Virus record (IMG/VR): IMGVR_UViG_3300047297_000103
Location: 1 to 35,000 of that record
From: a virus
DNA length: 35,000 nt
Strand: one strand, 5' to 3'
A program made the position numbers and the translations under genes. Shown piece by piece: positions 1-8,566 of the stretch. The number at the start of each line of letters is the position of its first letter. Position 1 is the stretch's first letter. The notes under the pieces were generated by a model that was given only the letters and a program-made list of their open reading frames with translations, ran no database searches and was not told the DNA's origin.

Positions 1-252
1 CCACGAAGCAACCTTAGCCATCAGCAAACTGCTCGGCCCTGAAGAGGACAACCAAGACGAAGCTGAGGCGCTAGACCCTGAAGAGGGTCAGGCAGAAGCA
101 GAATATGAGGAAGAAACCTCTGACGAGGAAGAAACCGAATATGATGAAGAAGCCGATCTGGACGAAGACGATAGCGACGAAGAAGAGCCGCAGGAACTTC
201 CTGATGATGTGACGGTCAAGGTCAAAGTTGACGGTCAGGAATTGGAAGTCAC
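1..252. repeat. Left copy of the genome-end repeat
   Basis: These 252 bases align without gaps to 34749-35000 with 13 substitutions, all between positions 78 and 210. The repeat lies inside the scaffold gene and joins both ends of the window in the same reading frame. It implies a circular or tandemly repeated genome of about 34,748 bp with sequence variation between the copies. Confidence 0.95.
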
Positions 253-970
253 CCTTGCAGAGCTTCGGAATGGCTACAGTCGGACCTCAGACTACACGCG
301 GAAGGCTCAGGCCCTAGCTGAAGAACGTAAAGCGTTCCAAGGTGAGGCTGAAACCATCCGTCAAGAACGCGCTCAATACGCTGAACTTCTGCCTTTGCTC
401 CAGCAGCAACTGATGCAGCAGAACAGTGCAGAGCCTGACTGGGACACTCTTTATAACGAAGACCCCATTGAGGCAGCGCGGTTGGAACGGCAGTGGAATA
501 AATCCCGTGAAGAGCAAGCGTATAGGCTGCAAGCCATTCAGGCAGAGCAGCAGCGCCTCGCACAGGAAGCCGCCACAGACCAAACGAGAGCCATTCAGGC
601 TTTTGTGGAAGCCGAACGCGCCAAGTTGCCCGATATTATCCCAGAGTGGAAAGATCAGGCTGTCATGGTGCAGGAGGCAAAGGATTTGCGAGACTGGGCA
701 GTAGCTCAGGGATTGTCAGAGCAGGAAATCGAGAGCCTGCGTCAAGCCAATCACGTCGCACTTCTCCGCAAAGCCATGCTTTACGATAAGGGCCGGACGA
801 AAGTCCAACAGTCCAAGGTTGCACCGAAAAAGTCAGCCAAGGTTGTTCGCCCCGGAAGCAGCGGTTCTCAGGCCAATGGTCGTCCAACCGAGGTAAAGAG
901 AGCTTCTCAGCGCCTTGCGCGTAGTGGTCGCATCAGTGATGCAGCCGCTCTTTTGGATAAACTCATTTAA
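2..970 (+). CDS. Scaffolding protein, C-terminal part (5' end missing here)
   Basis: This is an open frame from base 2 to a TAA at 970. It lacks its start because the window begins inside the gene; the matching start is the ATG at 34708. The first ~65 codons encode a strongly acidic Glu/Asp tract. A Gln/Glu/Arg-rich, helical and probably coiled-coil segment follows (about 300-620), and the tail is basic (Lys/Arg-rich, about 800-940). An acidic N-terminus with a basic C-terminus, sitting directly before the major capsid gene, is typical of phage scaffolds whose basic tail docks on capsid subunits. The scaffold role is inferred from composition and gene order, since no catalytic motif is present. 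Confidence 0.8.
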   Translation, partial: HEATLAISKLLGPEEDNQDEAEALDPEEGQAEAEYEEETSDEEETEYDEEADLDEDDSDEEEPQELPDDVTVKVKVDGQELEVTLAELRNGYSRTSDYTRKAQALAEERKAFQGEAETIRQERAQYAELLPLLQQQLMQQNSAEPDWDTLYNEDPIEAARLERQWNKSREEQAYRLQAIQAEQQRLAQEAATDQTRAIQAFVEAERAKLPDIIPEWKDQAVMVQEAKDLRDWAVAQGLSEQEIESLRQANHVALLRKAMLYDKGRTKVQQSKVAPKKSAKVVRPGSSGSQANGRPTEVKRASQRLARSGRISDAAALLDKLI

Positions 971-983
971 GGACACCTAAGTT

Positions 984-1946
984 ATGGCTATTGTTGCAAA
1001 TACCTTCACCCGGTACTCCGCTATCGGTATTCGTGAAGACCTGTCGAACGTCATTTATAACATCGCGCCGGAAGAGACCCCGTTCATCTCGAACATCGGT
1101 CGTGAGACGGTCAAGAACACCTACTTTGAGTGGCAGACGGACACGCTCGCCGCTGCATCGGCTGCTAACGCCGCGCTTGAAGGTGATGATGTCACTTCGT
1201 TCACTGCTGTTAACCCGACCGCTCGCGTTGGTAACTACACGCAGATCAGCACGAAGAACGTCGTCATCTCCGGTACGCTTGACGCGCTGGACAAGGCCGG
1301 TCGTCGCTCGGAAGTCACCTATCAGCTTGCTAAGATGGGTTCCGAACTGAAGCGTGACATGGAAGCCGCCCTGCTTGCTAACCAAGCATCGGTTGCCGGT
1401 AACACCACCACTGCACGTCGCACGGCTGGTCTGCCTGCATGGCTTACGTCGAACACCTCGGCTGGCGTTGGCGGTGCTAACCCGACTGTTGGCTCGACCC
1501 CAACGGCTGCTCGTACTGACGGTACGCAGCGCGCCTTTACCGAAGCCCTGCTGAAGACTGTTGTCGCTTCGGTTTGGGATAACGGTGGTACGCCGAAGAT
1601 GCTCATGGTTGGCTCGTTCAACAAGCAGGCAGCTTCCGCGTTTGCCGGTGTCGCCACGAAGTTCCGTGACGTTCCCGCAGGCCAGCAGGCTCAGATCATC
1701 GGCGCTGCCGACGTGTATGTTTCGGACTTTGGCACGATCAACATCGTTCCTAACCGCTTCATGCGCGCTCGCGACGCTCTGATCGTCGATCCTGAATACG
1801 CATCGCTCGCAGTTCTGCGTCCGATCCAGCAGGAAGAGCTTGCCAAGACGGGCGACGCTGAGAAGCGCCTGATGCTCGTTGAGTATGGTCTGAAGGTAAA
1901 AAATCAGGCTGCTCATGGCGGGGTATTCGATCTGACCACGTCGTAA
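984..1946 (+). CDS. Major capsid protein (SU10 / DUF5309 type)
   Basis: This 320-residue protein builds the icosahedral head. The N-terminus (ANTFTRY, then REDLSNVIYNIAPEETPF) and the conserved TKNVVISGTLD and GVFDL elements are typical of the SU10/DUF5309 branch of HK97-fold capsid proteins. The position right after the scaffold gene agrees. A TAAGGA ribosome site sits near the scaffold stop, about ten bases before the ATG. A strong intrinsic terminator follows at 1969-2009. Codon use is rich in C- and G-ending codons compared with the early genes, as expected for a highly expressed gene. A 370-codon open frame on the opposite strand is a shadow of this composition. Confidence 0.93.
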   Translation: MAIVANTFTRYSAIGIREDLSNVIYNIAPEETPFISNIGRETVKNTYFEWQTDTLAAASAANAALEGDDVTSFTAVNPTARVGNYTQISTKNVVISGTLDALDKAGRRSEVTYQLAKMGSELKRDMEAALLANQASVAGNTTTARRTAGLPAWLTSNTSAGVGGANPTVGSTPTAARTDGTQRAFTEALLKTVVASVWDNGGTPKMLMVGSFNKQAASAFAGVATKFRDVPAGQQAQIIGAADVYVSDFGTINIVPNRFMRARDALIVDPEYASLAVLRPIQQEELAKTGDAEKRLMLVEYGLKVKNQAAHGGVFDLTTS

Positions 1947-1968
1947 GATAGACTTGACACTTAAAAGG

Positions 1969-2009
1969 CTCCCGGTGTATGGAAGTAACTCCTGCACCGG
2001 GAGTTTTTT
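1969..2009 (+). terminator. Intrinsic terminator after the capsid gene
   Basis: The arms at 1969-1979 and 1993-2003 form an 11-bp stem (one G-U pair) around a 13-base loop, followed by six T (2004-2009). This is a textbook rho-independent terminator for abundant capsid mRNA. The next gene's ATG begins on the very next base, so the GGAG at 2000-2003 in the descending arm is also its only visible ribosome site. Confidence 0.88.
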
Positions 2010-2588
2010 ATGCGCGAATGTTCTATCGAAGGTTGCACAAAGCCGTTTGTGGCTCGTGGTTTTTGCGGCGCTCACTACATGGAGGCGCGTCGGGCTGACC
2101 CCGCGTTTTCATGTATCAGGCCGCGAGGGACGCTGGAGGAGCGGTTTTTCCGAAAAATCGTTGTAACTGACGATTGTTGGAAATGGATCGGGCCAGTCAG
2201 GCCGAATGGATATGGCCAAATCCAAGAGGGCGGGAAGGGGTCTCGCAATATATCCGCGCACAGGTTGTCATATCAAATTCACAAGGGCGAGATACCAGAC
2301 GGCCTAGTTGTCATGCACTCTTGCGATAACCCGTCTTGCGTAAATCCAGATCACTTGTCTGTCGGAACGCACAAAGAGAATATGGCTGACATGGTCGCAA
2401 AAGGCCGGAAACGCACCGTTGCACCAAAGGGGACGGGCAATGGAAAGGCTAAGTTGAATGATGGCCTTGTTAGGTATATAAGGCAGAGCGATAAAAAACC
2501 TGCTAGCATCGCAAGGGAGCTAGGCCTGAGCGAAAATTGCATTAGAGGTGTGTTGTCTGGCAGGACATGGAGCCACGTTAATGACTAA
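2010..2588 (+). CDS. HNH homing-type endonuclease
   Basis: This 192-residue DNA nuclease is probably a selfish homing element. An N-terminal Zn-ribbon-like start (Cys4, Cys9, Cys19, His22) precedes the HNH_3-type core: AHRLSYQIHKGEIP, then H103-S-C, C110, and NPDHL with a KEN motif near 122-124. The C-terminus (about 155-187) looks like a helix-turn-helix for target binding (PASIARELGLSENCIRGVL). The ATG at 2010 is supported because it keeps the Cys pair and is preceded by GGAG at 2000-2003, although that GGAG is buried in the upstream terminator stem. It overlaps the next gene by 8 bases. Lower GC and different codon use than the capsid gene suggest recent insertion. Confidence 0.9.
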   Translation: MRECSIEGCTKPFVARGFCGAHYMEARRADPAFSCIRPRGTLEERFFRKIVVTDDCWKWIGPVRPNGYGQIQEGGKGSRNISAHRLSYQIHKGEIPDGLVVMHSCDNPSCVNPDHLSVGTHKENMADMVAKGRKRTVAPKGTGNGKAKLNDGLVRYIRQSDKKPASIARELGLSENCIRGVLSGRTWSHVND

Positions 2589-2889
2589 CCGTATTATCTC
2601 TGACGACAGCGCCTCAACAGGCATCGTCACCAAGTTTCATTACGATGCTGAGACGGATGAAGCCGTCATCCAGAAGACCCAAGATGTGTCTTCCATCATC
2701 GAAGCCAACAAGGTTGAGTTTAACGCCGCGCCTGAGCGATTTGGCGAATTCACCAAGGTTGGCAGCATCCCACTTTCAGTGTATTACGAGCTTGAGCGCA
2801 AAGGCATTCTGAATGACCAAAAGGCGCTCGCTAAATGGCTGAATGACCCTGACAATCGAGCATTCCGCACAAGGCCGGGGACCATCTAA
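2581..2889 (+). CDS. Hypothetical structural-module protein
   Basis: This 102-residue soluble protein is placed between the capsid and adaptor genes. The ATG at 2581 overlaps the HNH stop (ATGACTAA), and the stop overlaps the next start (TAATG). No catalytic motif is seen. The C-terminal half has a short helical pattern (SVYYELERKGILNDQKALAKWLND) ending in an Arg-rich tip. Position suggests a head-completion or neck accessory role, which is inference only. Because the HNH gene overlaps its start, this gene was probably once immediately downstream of the capsid terminator. Confidence 0.75.
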   Translation: MTNRIISDDSASTGIVTKFHYDAETDEAVIQKTQDVSSIIEANKVEFNAAPERFGEFTKVGSIPLSVYYELERKGILNDQKALAKWLNDPDNRAFRTRPGTI

Positions 2890-3509
2890 TGGCAATTACT
2901 ACGTACTCTGAATTGAAGACAGCGGTTGCAGACTTCCTCAACCGTGATGATCTGACCTCCGTCATTCCAAACTTCATTGCGTTGGCAGAGGCAACCCTCA
3001 ATCGCCGTATGCGCGCCCCTGAGATGGTGACGCGGACTGCTGTGACGGTTGATGCAGAGTACGAGAACCGTCCGGCTGACTGGATGGAGACGATCCGCTA
3101 CCAGATCACCACAAACCCGATCACTGTGTTGGAGTTTGTAACTCCGGAAGAAGCCATCATCCAGAAGACGAAGTTCTCTGCCGCTGGTGTGCCGCTGTTC
3201 TTCTCGACGGTCGGCACCCAGTTTCAGCACGTTCCTGCGCCGGATGGGTCTTACACTGGCGAGCTGATGTATTATGCCCGGATCGCTGGGCTGTCCGACG
3301 CAAACACAACGAACTGGCTTTTAACGGCCAACCCTGATATATACCTGTATGCAACGCTTATTCAGAGTGCGCCCTACTTGAAAGAGGATGAGCGCATTAG
3401 CGTCTGGGCAGGGATTTACGACCGCCTGATGTCTGAATATGATGTCGCAGAACAGCGGGCCAAGACTGGCTCAAGCAGATTGGTTGCTCGGACAAGGACG
3501 TTTGGCTAA
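2889..3509 (+). CDS. Head-tail adaptor protein (SU10-adaptor-like)
   Basis: This 206-residue protein is expected to join the portal ring to the tail. The N-terminus has the pattern of phage adaptor proteins ([20 protein letters not shown] then [17 protein letters not shown]), followed by a beta-rich middle and a helical end. The family is known from SU10-like and other podovirus genomes beside the capsid gene. Starts and stops overlap by one base on both sides (TAATG), so translation is coupled with its neighbours. Confidence 0.82.
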   Translation: MAITTYSELKTAVADFLNRDDLTSVIPNFIALAEATLNRRMRAPEMVTRTAVTVDAEYENRPADWMETIRYQITTNPITVLEFVTPEEAIIQKTKFSAAGVPLFFSTVGTQFQHVPAPDGSYTGELMYYARIAGLSDANTTNWLLTANPDIYLYATLIQSAPYLKEDERISVWAGIYDRLMSEYDVAEQRAKTGSSRLVARTRTFG

Positions 3510-4693
3510 TGGCTGATACTACGACCACAAACCTCGGCCTTACCAAACCCGAAGTTGGCGCATCGTCCGACACTTGGGGAAATAAGCTAAACACCGACCT
3601 TGACCTCGTTGATGGCGTCTTTGCCGCTGACGGCACTGGTACATCTGTTGGCCTGAAGGTTGGCGCTGCGAAGACCCTCGCTGTCGCAGGCACGATCAAC
3701 GTCACTGGCTCCGTCACTGGTGGCATTGTTGCCCCGCTGGCATCTCCGACTTTCACGGGGACTGTGGTTCTTCCATCTACCACCAGCATTGGCTCGGTCT
3801 CCTCGACTGAGATTGGCTACCTTGATGGCGTGACATCCGCTGTTCAGACGCAGATCGACAGCAAGTTGGCAATCTCCACTGCTGCATCGACCTATGCGCC
3901 GCTTGTCAGCCCGACATTCACTGGCACTGTCGTTCTGCCGTCCACAACCAGCATTGGCGGCGTTGACGCAACTGAGATCGTCTATCTGGATGGCGTGACC
4001 TCAAATGTCCAGACGCAGTTGGATGGCAAGGCCGCGTTGGCCTCTCCTGCATTCACTGGCACACCGACAGCGCCGACAGCCGTCTCAGGGACGAACACCA
4101 CGCAGGTCGCCACGACAGCCTTCGTGCAGCAGGTTGCGCTTAACAACCAGCTTCCTTTGCAGACCGGCAACACCGGCAAGTATCTTACCACTGACGGATC
4201 GAACGCAAGCTGGGGAACGGTTGCGGCACAAGTCTATCCGGGCGCTGGTATCGCTGTCTCTACCGGAACCGCTTGGAACACGTCTCTCACGGCTCCGTCG
4301 GGTGCTATCGTCGGCACTACTGACACGCAGACGCTGACGAACAAGACCGTTGAAGCTGGCACGTTCGCCAATGGCTACACTGAAGAAGTCGCAACGGCTA
4401 ACACTGGCACGGCTTACACCATCGACCTTGCTGGCGGCTCTGTTCAGATTTTGACGTTGACGGGCAACTGCACGTTTACCTTCCCGACTGCCACCGCTGG
4501 CCGCAGCTTCATCCTTATCTTGAAGCAAGACGGCACCGGCTCTCGCACGGCTACATGGCCTGCTGCTGTTAAGTGGCCCGCTGGCACTGCTCCGACGATC
4601 ACCAGCACGGCATCTAAGTCAGATAAGTACATCTTCACTGCTGATGGCACCAACTGGATTGGCTCAAACGCTGGTCAGAACTACACGCTTTAA
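3509..4693 (+). CDS. Tail fibre-like protein with SPxFTGT repeats
   Basis: This 394-residue, Thr/Ser/Gly-rich protein is probably a trimeric tail fibre or appendage. The N-terminus ([20 protein letters not shown]) is a widespread phage-fibre start. Three SPTFTGT or SPAFTGT units follow at about residues 78, 133 and 178, each with YLDGVTS- and VQTQID/LDGK-type heptads, as in triple beta-helix fibres. The end is a beta-rich domain ([19 protein letters not shown]). It follows the adaptor gene with a one-base overlap. The receptor is not predictable from sequence. Confidence 0.85.
   Translation: MADTTTTNLGLTKPEVGASSDTWGNKLNTDLDLVDGVFAADGTGTSVGLKVGAAKTLAVAGTINVTGSVTGGIVAPLASPTFTGTVVLPSTTSIGSVSSTEIGYLDGVTSAVQTQIDSKLAISTAASTYAPLVSPTFTGTVVLPSTTSIGGVDATEIVYLDGVTSNVQTQLDGKAALASPAFTGTPTAPTAVSGTNTTQVATTAFVQQVALNNQLPLQTGNTGKYLTTDGSNASWGTVAAQVYPGAGIAVSTGTAWNTSLTAPSGAIVGTTDTQTLTNKTVEAGTFANGYTEEVATANTGTAYTIDLAGGSVQILTLTGNCTFTFPTATAGRSFILILKQDGTGSRTATWPAAVKWPAGTAPTITSTASKSDKYIFTADGTNWIGSNAGQNYTL
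3737..4171 (+). repeat. Tandem coding repeats in the fibre gene
   Basis: Units start at 3737, 3902 and 4037, giving periods of 165 and 135 bases. The first two encode nearly the same ~50 residues ([19 protein letters not shown] and later YLDGVTS). The third keeps only the SPAFTGT start and diverges. Such units often vary in number through recombination. Confidence 0.75.
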
Positions 4694-4705
4694 GGGAAAC
4701 GGGTA

Positions 4706-6589
4706 ATGTTCTCCGGTAACACATCGCAGGTATCAGCAGATCAGCTTTACGTTGAGGATGTCTTCTCGACGTGGCTTTACACGGGCAACGGCAGCACACA
4801 GACTATTACCAACGGGATCGACCTTGCTGGTAAGGGTGGGTTGGTATGGACGAAGGTGCGTAATAGCAACTTCAATCATATCCTCGCTGACACGACGCGT
4901 GGAGGAAACAACGTCCTATATTCAAATAGTTCAGTTGGAAATCAGGCATACGGATCGACAATCTATACCGCATTTGGATCAACAGGCTACACCCTCGGCA
5001 ATGCGAACGAGGTGAACGGCGCGTATAATTACGCCTCATGGACATTCCGCGAAGCGCCTAAGTTCTTTGATGTTGTGACGTATACGGGGACAGGCGCTAA
5101 CCGAACCATCGCGCATAACCTTGGCGTTGCTCCGGGCTGCATTCTTATCAAGCGGACTAACACGTCAGGCGATTGGCAGGTCTACCATCGTGGCAATGCA
5201 AACACGCAGTATATGGTGCTAAATAGCACGGCTGCTGTCGTCACTGACACGACACGCTGGAACAGCACAACACCAACTGCGACTGAGTTTACTGTCGGCA
5301 CGGACGCAACGGTCAACGCATCTGGCGGCACCTACGTAGCCTACCTCTTCGCCCACGACGCAACGTCTGACGGGGTTATTCAGTGTGGGTCGTTTACGAC
5401 TGATGGCAGTGGCAACGCGACTGTAAACCTTGGGTATGAGCCGCAGTGGTTGATGGCGAAATGCGCAAGCAGTACCGGCAACTGGTTTTTGTTTGACACC
5501 ATGAGGGGGTTGACTGCTGATTTTACTAACCCAGCAGCAACGCTTTTTCCAAACTTAACTACGCAAGAAGTTGGAAACCAATACGCCAGAGTTAACGCAA
5601 CGGGCTTCGTTGTCCAATCAATGGTCGCCTCGCAAACCTACATCTACATCGCCATCCGTCGCGGGCCTATGAAGACACCGACGCTGGGGACGAGTGTGTT
5701 TGCGCCTACACTGGCTACGTTCAGCGGAAGCACCGTGACCAACACCGGCTTCGTCGTCGATATGGTTATTAACAAAACTGGTGTAGCGACGACGAGTAAT
5801 AACTTTGTACTCGACCGCCTACGCGGGTCTGACAACGGCGCAAACCAGCAAACTATGTCAACCAACGAAACTAGCGCAGAGGTCGCAAGTTCAGGGCGCG
5901 TTGCCCTGACCGGCTCAGTAACAGTCCAAAATGGCTTCCTCGAGCAAAACACTACAGCAAATAACATCGTATGGGCCTTCCGCCGCGCTCCATCCTTCTT
6001 TGATGAGGTTTGTTACAGCATTCCATCTGCCGGGTCTGTAAATCACAACCTTGGCGTAGTTCCAGAAATGATGATATTAAAAACCAGAAACACCTCTGAT
6101 AATTGGTATGTTTACCACTCAGGCGCTCCCGGTAAATTGTTGCGACTTAACACTACAGCCGCTGCTGATACAGCAAATTACTCATCTGTATGGGGAAGTT
6201 CTGCTCCAACCGCTACTCAATTTAGTGTTGGTGGGTGGGGAACATATTTTAACTACGTTTGGTATGGTTTTTCCTCATGTCCCGGCGTGAGCAAGTGCGG
6301 GAGTTATACCGGCAACGGAAGCAGCCAGACAATTAACTGTGGCTTTGCGGCTGGTGCGCGGTTTGTGATGATTAAGCGGACTGACAGCACGGGCGATTGG
6401 TATGTCTGGGACACCGCCCGTGGCATCGTCGCTGGTAATGATCCGCATCTTTCGCTAAACACAACGGCAGCAGAAGTCACCACGGACGACACCATTGATA
6501 CCGACAGCAGCGGTTTTGTGGTAAACCAAGTGGCGGCAACAAACGTCAACGTATCGAGTGCAACCTATATCTACCTCGCAATCGCGTAA
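4706..6589 (+). CDS. Structural appendage protein with repeated DUF7483-type modules
   Basis: This 627-residue protein is built from about five related ~45-residue beta modules. Each has a YTGNGSxQTI-like strand, a LGVxPxxxxIKRT strand and a GDWxVxDTxRG-like end. They start near residues 25, 118, 225, 430 and 525. This matches the DUF7483 family, which occurs in phage tail proteins and is thought to form surface-exposed repeats. The gene lies between the fibre gene and a fibre-assembly chaperone, so a second tail fibre, spike or head decoration is likely. The ATG is preceded by AAGGGAAA. Confidence 0.8.
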   Translation: MFSGNTSQVSADQLYVEDVFSTWLYTGNGSTQTITNGIDLAGKGGLVWTKVRNSNFNHILADTTRGGNNVLYSNSSVGNQAYGSTIYTAFGSTGYTLGNANEVNGAYNYASWTFREAPKFFDVVTYTGTGANRTIAHNLGVAPGCILIKRTNTSGDWQVYHRGNANTQYMVLNSTAAVVTDTTRWNSTTPTATEFTVGTDATVNASGGTYVAYLFAHDATSDGVIQCGSFTTDGSGNATVNLGYEPQWLMAKCASSTGNWFLFDTMRGLTADFTNPAATLFPNLTTQEVGNQYARVNATGFVVQSMVASQTYIYIAIRRGPMKTPTLGTSVFAPTLATFSGSTVTNTGFVVDMVINKTGVATTSNNFVLDRLRGSDNGANQQTMSTNETSAEVASSGRVALTGSVTVQNGFLEQNTTANNIVWAFRRAPSFFDEVCYSIPSAGSVNHNLGVVPEMMILKTRNTSDNWYVYHSGAPGKLLRLNTTAAADTANYSSVWGSSAPTATQFSVGGWGTYFNYVWYGFSSCPGVSKCGSYTGNGSSQTINCGFAAGARFVMIKRTDSTGDWYVWDTARGIVAGNDPHLSLNTTAAEVTTDDTIDTDSSGFVVNQVAATNVNVSSATYIYLAIA

Positions 6590-6599
6590 GGATTAAACA

Positions 6600-7052
6600 G
6601 TGGCTGAATATCGCATCAGAGAAACAGGCGCAGTGGTAACGGAAAGCGAACTCCGTGCGCTGCATCCGTACACATCCTTTCCTTATGTCCTGACTGAAGA
6701 GTTGGTGAACGACTTGGGCGCAGACGTTGTATTTGAAGGCCCTCAGCCGACAGCCACGAAGTATCAGGTCTCCTACCGCGATGGTGTCGAGCAGATCGAA
6801 GGCAAGTGGTACACCAAGTACGCTGTGGCCGACATGGACGCAGACGCTATTGCTGCTGTTGATGCGGGTACAATTGCTGCAAACAAGGCGATCCGCAACA
6901 CGAAGTTGGACAACACGGACTGGACGCAGCTTCCAGACGTTCCTATTACAGTGGCTTGCTTGACTGCATTTCAGGTTTACCGCCAAGCGTTGCGTGATCT
7001 GGATATGCTCAACCCAGTATGGCCTGAAGCGCCTGCGGAAGAGTGGGCATAA
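6600..7052 (+). CDS. Tail fibre assembly chaperone (Phage_tail_APC-like)
   Basis: This 150-residue protein has a hallmark C-terminal half: a helix with the pattern IRNTKLDNTDWTQLPDVPI followed by YRQALRDLDMLNPVWPEAP, as in the Phage_tail_APC/DUF4376-like family that helps fold or attach tail fibres. The GTG start at 6600 is set by an AAGGA site seven bases upstream. The location right after the two appendage genes fits the role. Its stop is followed within two bases by the next ATG. Confidence 0.83.
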   Translation: MAEYRIRETGAVVTESELRALHPYTSFPYVLTEELVNDLGADVVFEGPQPTATKYQVSYRDGVEQIEGKWYTKYAVADMDADAIAAVDAGTIAANKAIRNTKLDNTDWTQLPDVPITVACLTAFQVYRQALRDLDMLNPVWPEAPAEEWA

Positions 7053-7054
7053 CA

Positions 7055-7273
7055 ATGGATATGTCATTCGGCATCGACACGCTTCTCACCCTGATTGCTG
7101 GCGTCTTTGCCATCATTGGCGTTTGGACGAAGTTGAGCAACCGTCTGGCAATTCTAGAAACCAAGTTAGATTTTGGTGATGAGAGATTTGGCGCTATCGA
7201 CAAGAAGTTTGATGAGGTGATGATCCACCTTCGCCGGATTGAGGACAAGCTAGACAATAAGGCTGACAGATGA
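7055..7273 (+). CDS. Small membrane-anchored coiled-coil protein (holin-like or XhlA-like)
   Basis: This 72-residue protein has one N-terminal membrane helix (IDTLLTLIAGVFAIIGVW) followed by a charged helix with heptads (RLAILETKLDFGDERFGAID, then KKFDEVMIHLRRIEDKL). This is the layout of XhlA-like lysis proteins. It is the first gene of the lysis cassette and overlaps the next by four bases (ATGA). ATG 7055 was preferred over an in-frame GTG at 7043 that would overlap the previous gene, and ATG 7061 is also possible. Role is inferred from layout and neighbours. Confidence 0.7.
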   Translation: MDMSFGIDTLLTLIAGVFAIIGVWTKLSNRLAILETKLDFGDERFGAIDKKFDEVMIHLRRIEDKLDNKADR

Positions 7274-7791
7274 GCTTCTTGAACGACTTTGAAAGCAAGA
7301 CGGACGGTGTGAACGATACCGTCGAGTTTGTGATCCGCGTGGCTATCGTCACCCTGTCCGCTGTCATCCTTGTGGTGGTGGCGGCTTTGGCTGTGGCGCT
7401 GTTCGTGCCGAATGAATTGGTAGACAGCACGGCCATCCTTGAGACAATCAACCCAGCGTTTCAGACCATCGTCGGTGCGTTTGTTGGCTTGCTCGGTGGC
7501 CTGAGCCTCAATGCCAATGCCCGCGATAAGGGAGAACCTGTCGAGCCTGAAGCGCCGGAACCTGATCCAGAAGTCGGTGAGTTTAAGCCTGTGCCGTTGG
7601 TTCGTCCTGTTGTGTCTCATCCGGTAGCATCAAACCATGTTGATGTTACTGAAACGCCGGATATTGAAGACAACGACGATGACGACATGGCTCCGTGGGA
7701 AAAGTACCGCAACGACTTGCGCTATGACGCCAACGGCGATGGCGTTGTCGATCAGGAAGATTTTCCCGACTGGCGTAACCCGGCAGCATAA
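7270..7791 (+). CDS. Two-helix membrane protein, holin candidate with EF-hand-like tail
   Basis: This 173-residue protein has two hydrophobic segments, about residues 20-48 and 60-82. An acidic, proline-rich cytoplasm-like region follows. A C-terminal calcium-loop-like motif (D153-A-N-G-D-G-V-V-D161-x-E-D) matches the spacing of dockerin/EF-hand loops. Two membrane helices beside an endolysin make it a holin or antiholin candidate. The acidic tail is unusual for holins, which mostly end in a short basic stretch. Translation is coupled to the gene before it by ATGA. Confidence 0.72.
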   Translation: MSFLNDFESKTDGVNDTVEFVIRVAIVTLSAVILVVVAALAVALFVPNELVDSTAILETINPAFQTIVGAFVGLLGGLSLNANARDKGEPVEPEAPEPDPEVGEFKPVPLVRPVVSHPVASNHVDVTETPDIEDNDDDDMAPWEKYRNDLRYDANGDGVVDQEDFPDWRNPAA

Positions 7792-7793
7792 CG

Positions 7794-7958
7794 ATGGGCG
7801 ATCTCTCCACCGTTGAACTCATTGGTCAGCTTTGGCCGCTGGTTCTCGCGTTCATTTCACTGGTCATCATCCTCGCCAAGATGGACGTGCGCCTCGCTGT
7901 GGTTGAAGAGAAGATCAAGACGCTCTTTGAGCTTTGGAACAAGGGACAGGACAAATGA
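7794..7958 (+). CDS. 54-residue single-helix membrane protein (holin-like)
   Basis: This short frame begins with ATG two bases after the previous stop and ends in an ATGA overlap with the endolysin. It has one membrane helix (LWPLVLAFISLVIILA, about 13-28) and a charged amphipathic helix (RLAVVEEKIKTLFELWNK). The layout repeats that of the gene at 7055 without being a close copy. Tight coupling to the endolysin supports a lysis role (holin, antiholin or endolysin partner), but which of the three membrane proteins is the holin cannot be told. Confidence 0.75.
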   Translation: MGDLSTVELIGQLWPLVLAFISLVIILAKMDVRLAVVEEKIKTLFELWNKGQDK

Positions 7959-8566
7959 GCCTGATTAACCTGCAAAAGAAGATTGGAGCAACGGCTGATG
8001 GTGCGTTTGGTCCGGGAACTTTCAAGCGCGCTGCTGCTTATTATAAGCTATCACCAAATCGCGCTGCACATTTTTTTGCTCAAACGGCGCATGAAACGGG
8101 CAACTTCAAGACGTTCTCAGAAAATCTCAACTACAGCGCCAAAGGGCTTCGCGGCACGTTTGGTAAGTATTTCCCGACTGGCCTCTCAGCACAAATGTAT
8201 GCGCGCCAGCCGCAGAGGATAGCCAACCGCGTCTACGCCAATCGCATGGGCAACGGCCCTGAGAGTAGCGGCGACGGGTGGAAGTTTCGTGGACGCGGGG
8301 CGCTTCAGCTTACCGGCAAGAACAACTATCAGGCTTTCGCCAATTACGTTCGCCGCCCTGACATCATGGACAACCCTGATCTGGTAGCCACTGAGTTGGC
8401 CTTTGAAAGCGCGCTGTGGTTCTTTGACCGCAACAAGCTATGGTCGATCTGCGACTGGGGCGTCAACGAAGCTGCTATTGTTGCGCTAACCAAGAGAGTG
8501 AATGGTGGTCTCCACGGGATCGACGACCGCCGCATGAAAACGAAGAAGTATCGGACTTGGGCATGA
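7955..8566 (+). CDS. Endolysin, glycoside hydrolase family 19 type
   Basis: This 203-residue enzyme is predicted to cleave the glycan strands of peptidoglycan. Family marks are TAHETGNF (Glu47, likely acid), SENLNYSA (Glu56), RIANRVYANRMGNG, SGDGWKFRGRGALQLTGK and NY. A short start resembling a peptidoglycan-binding half-repeat (IGATADGAFGPGTF) precedes the core. There is no signal peptide, so release depends on a holin. ATG 7955 overlaps the previous stop (ATGA), and the stop overlaps the Rz-like start in the same way, making a compact lysis operon. Confidence 0.92.
   Translation: MSLINLQKKIGATADGAFGPGTFKRAAAYYKLSPNRAAHFFAQTAHETGNFKTFSENLNYSAKGLRGTFGKYFPTGLSAQMYARQPQRIANRVYANRMGNGPESSGDGWKFRGRGALQLTGKNNYQAFANYVRRPDIMDNPDLVATELAFESALWFFDRNKLWSICDWGVNEAAIVALTKRVNGGLHGIDDRRMKTKKYRTWA

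Noticed and set aside
963-2075. 370-codon open frame on the minus strand opposite the capsid gene
   Set aside because: It has no family pattern and is a by-product of the strong codon bias of the capsid gene. It also runs through the terminator.
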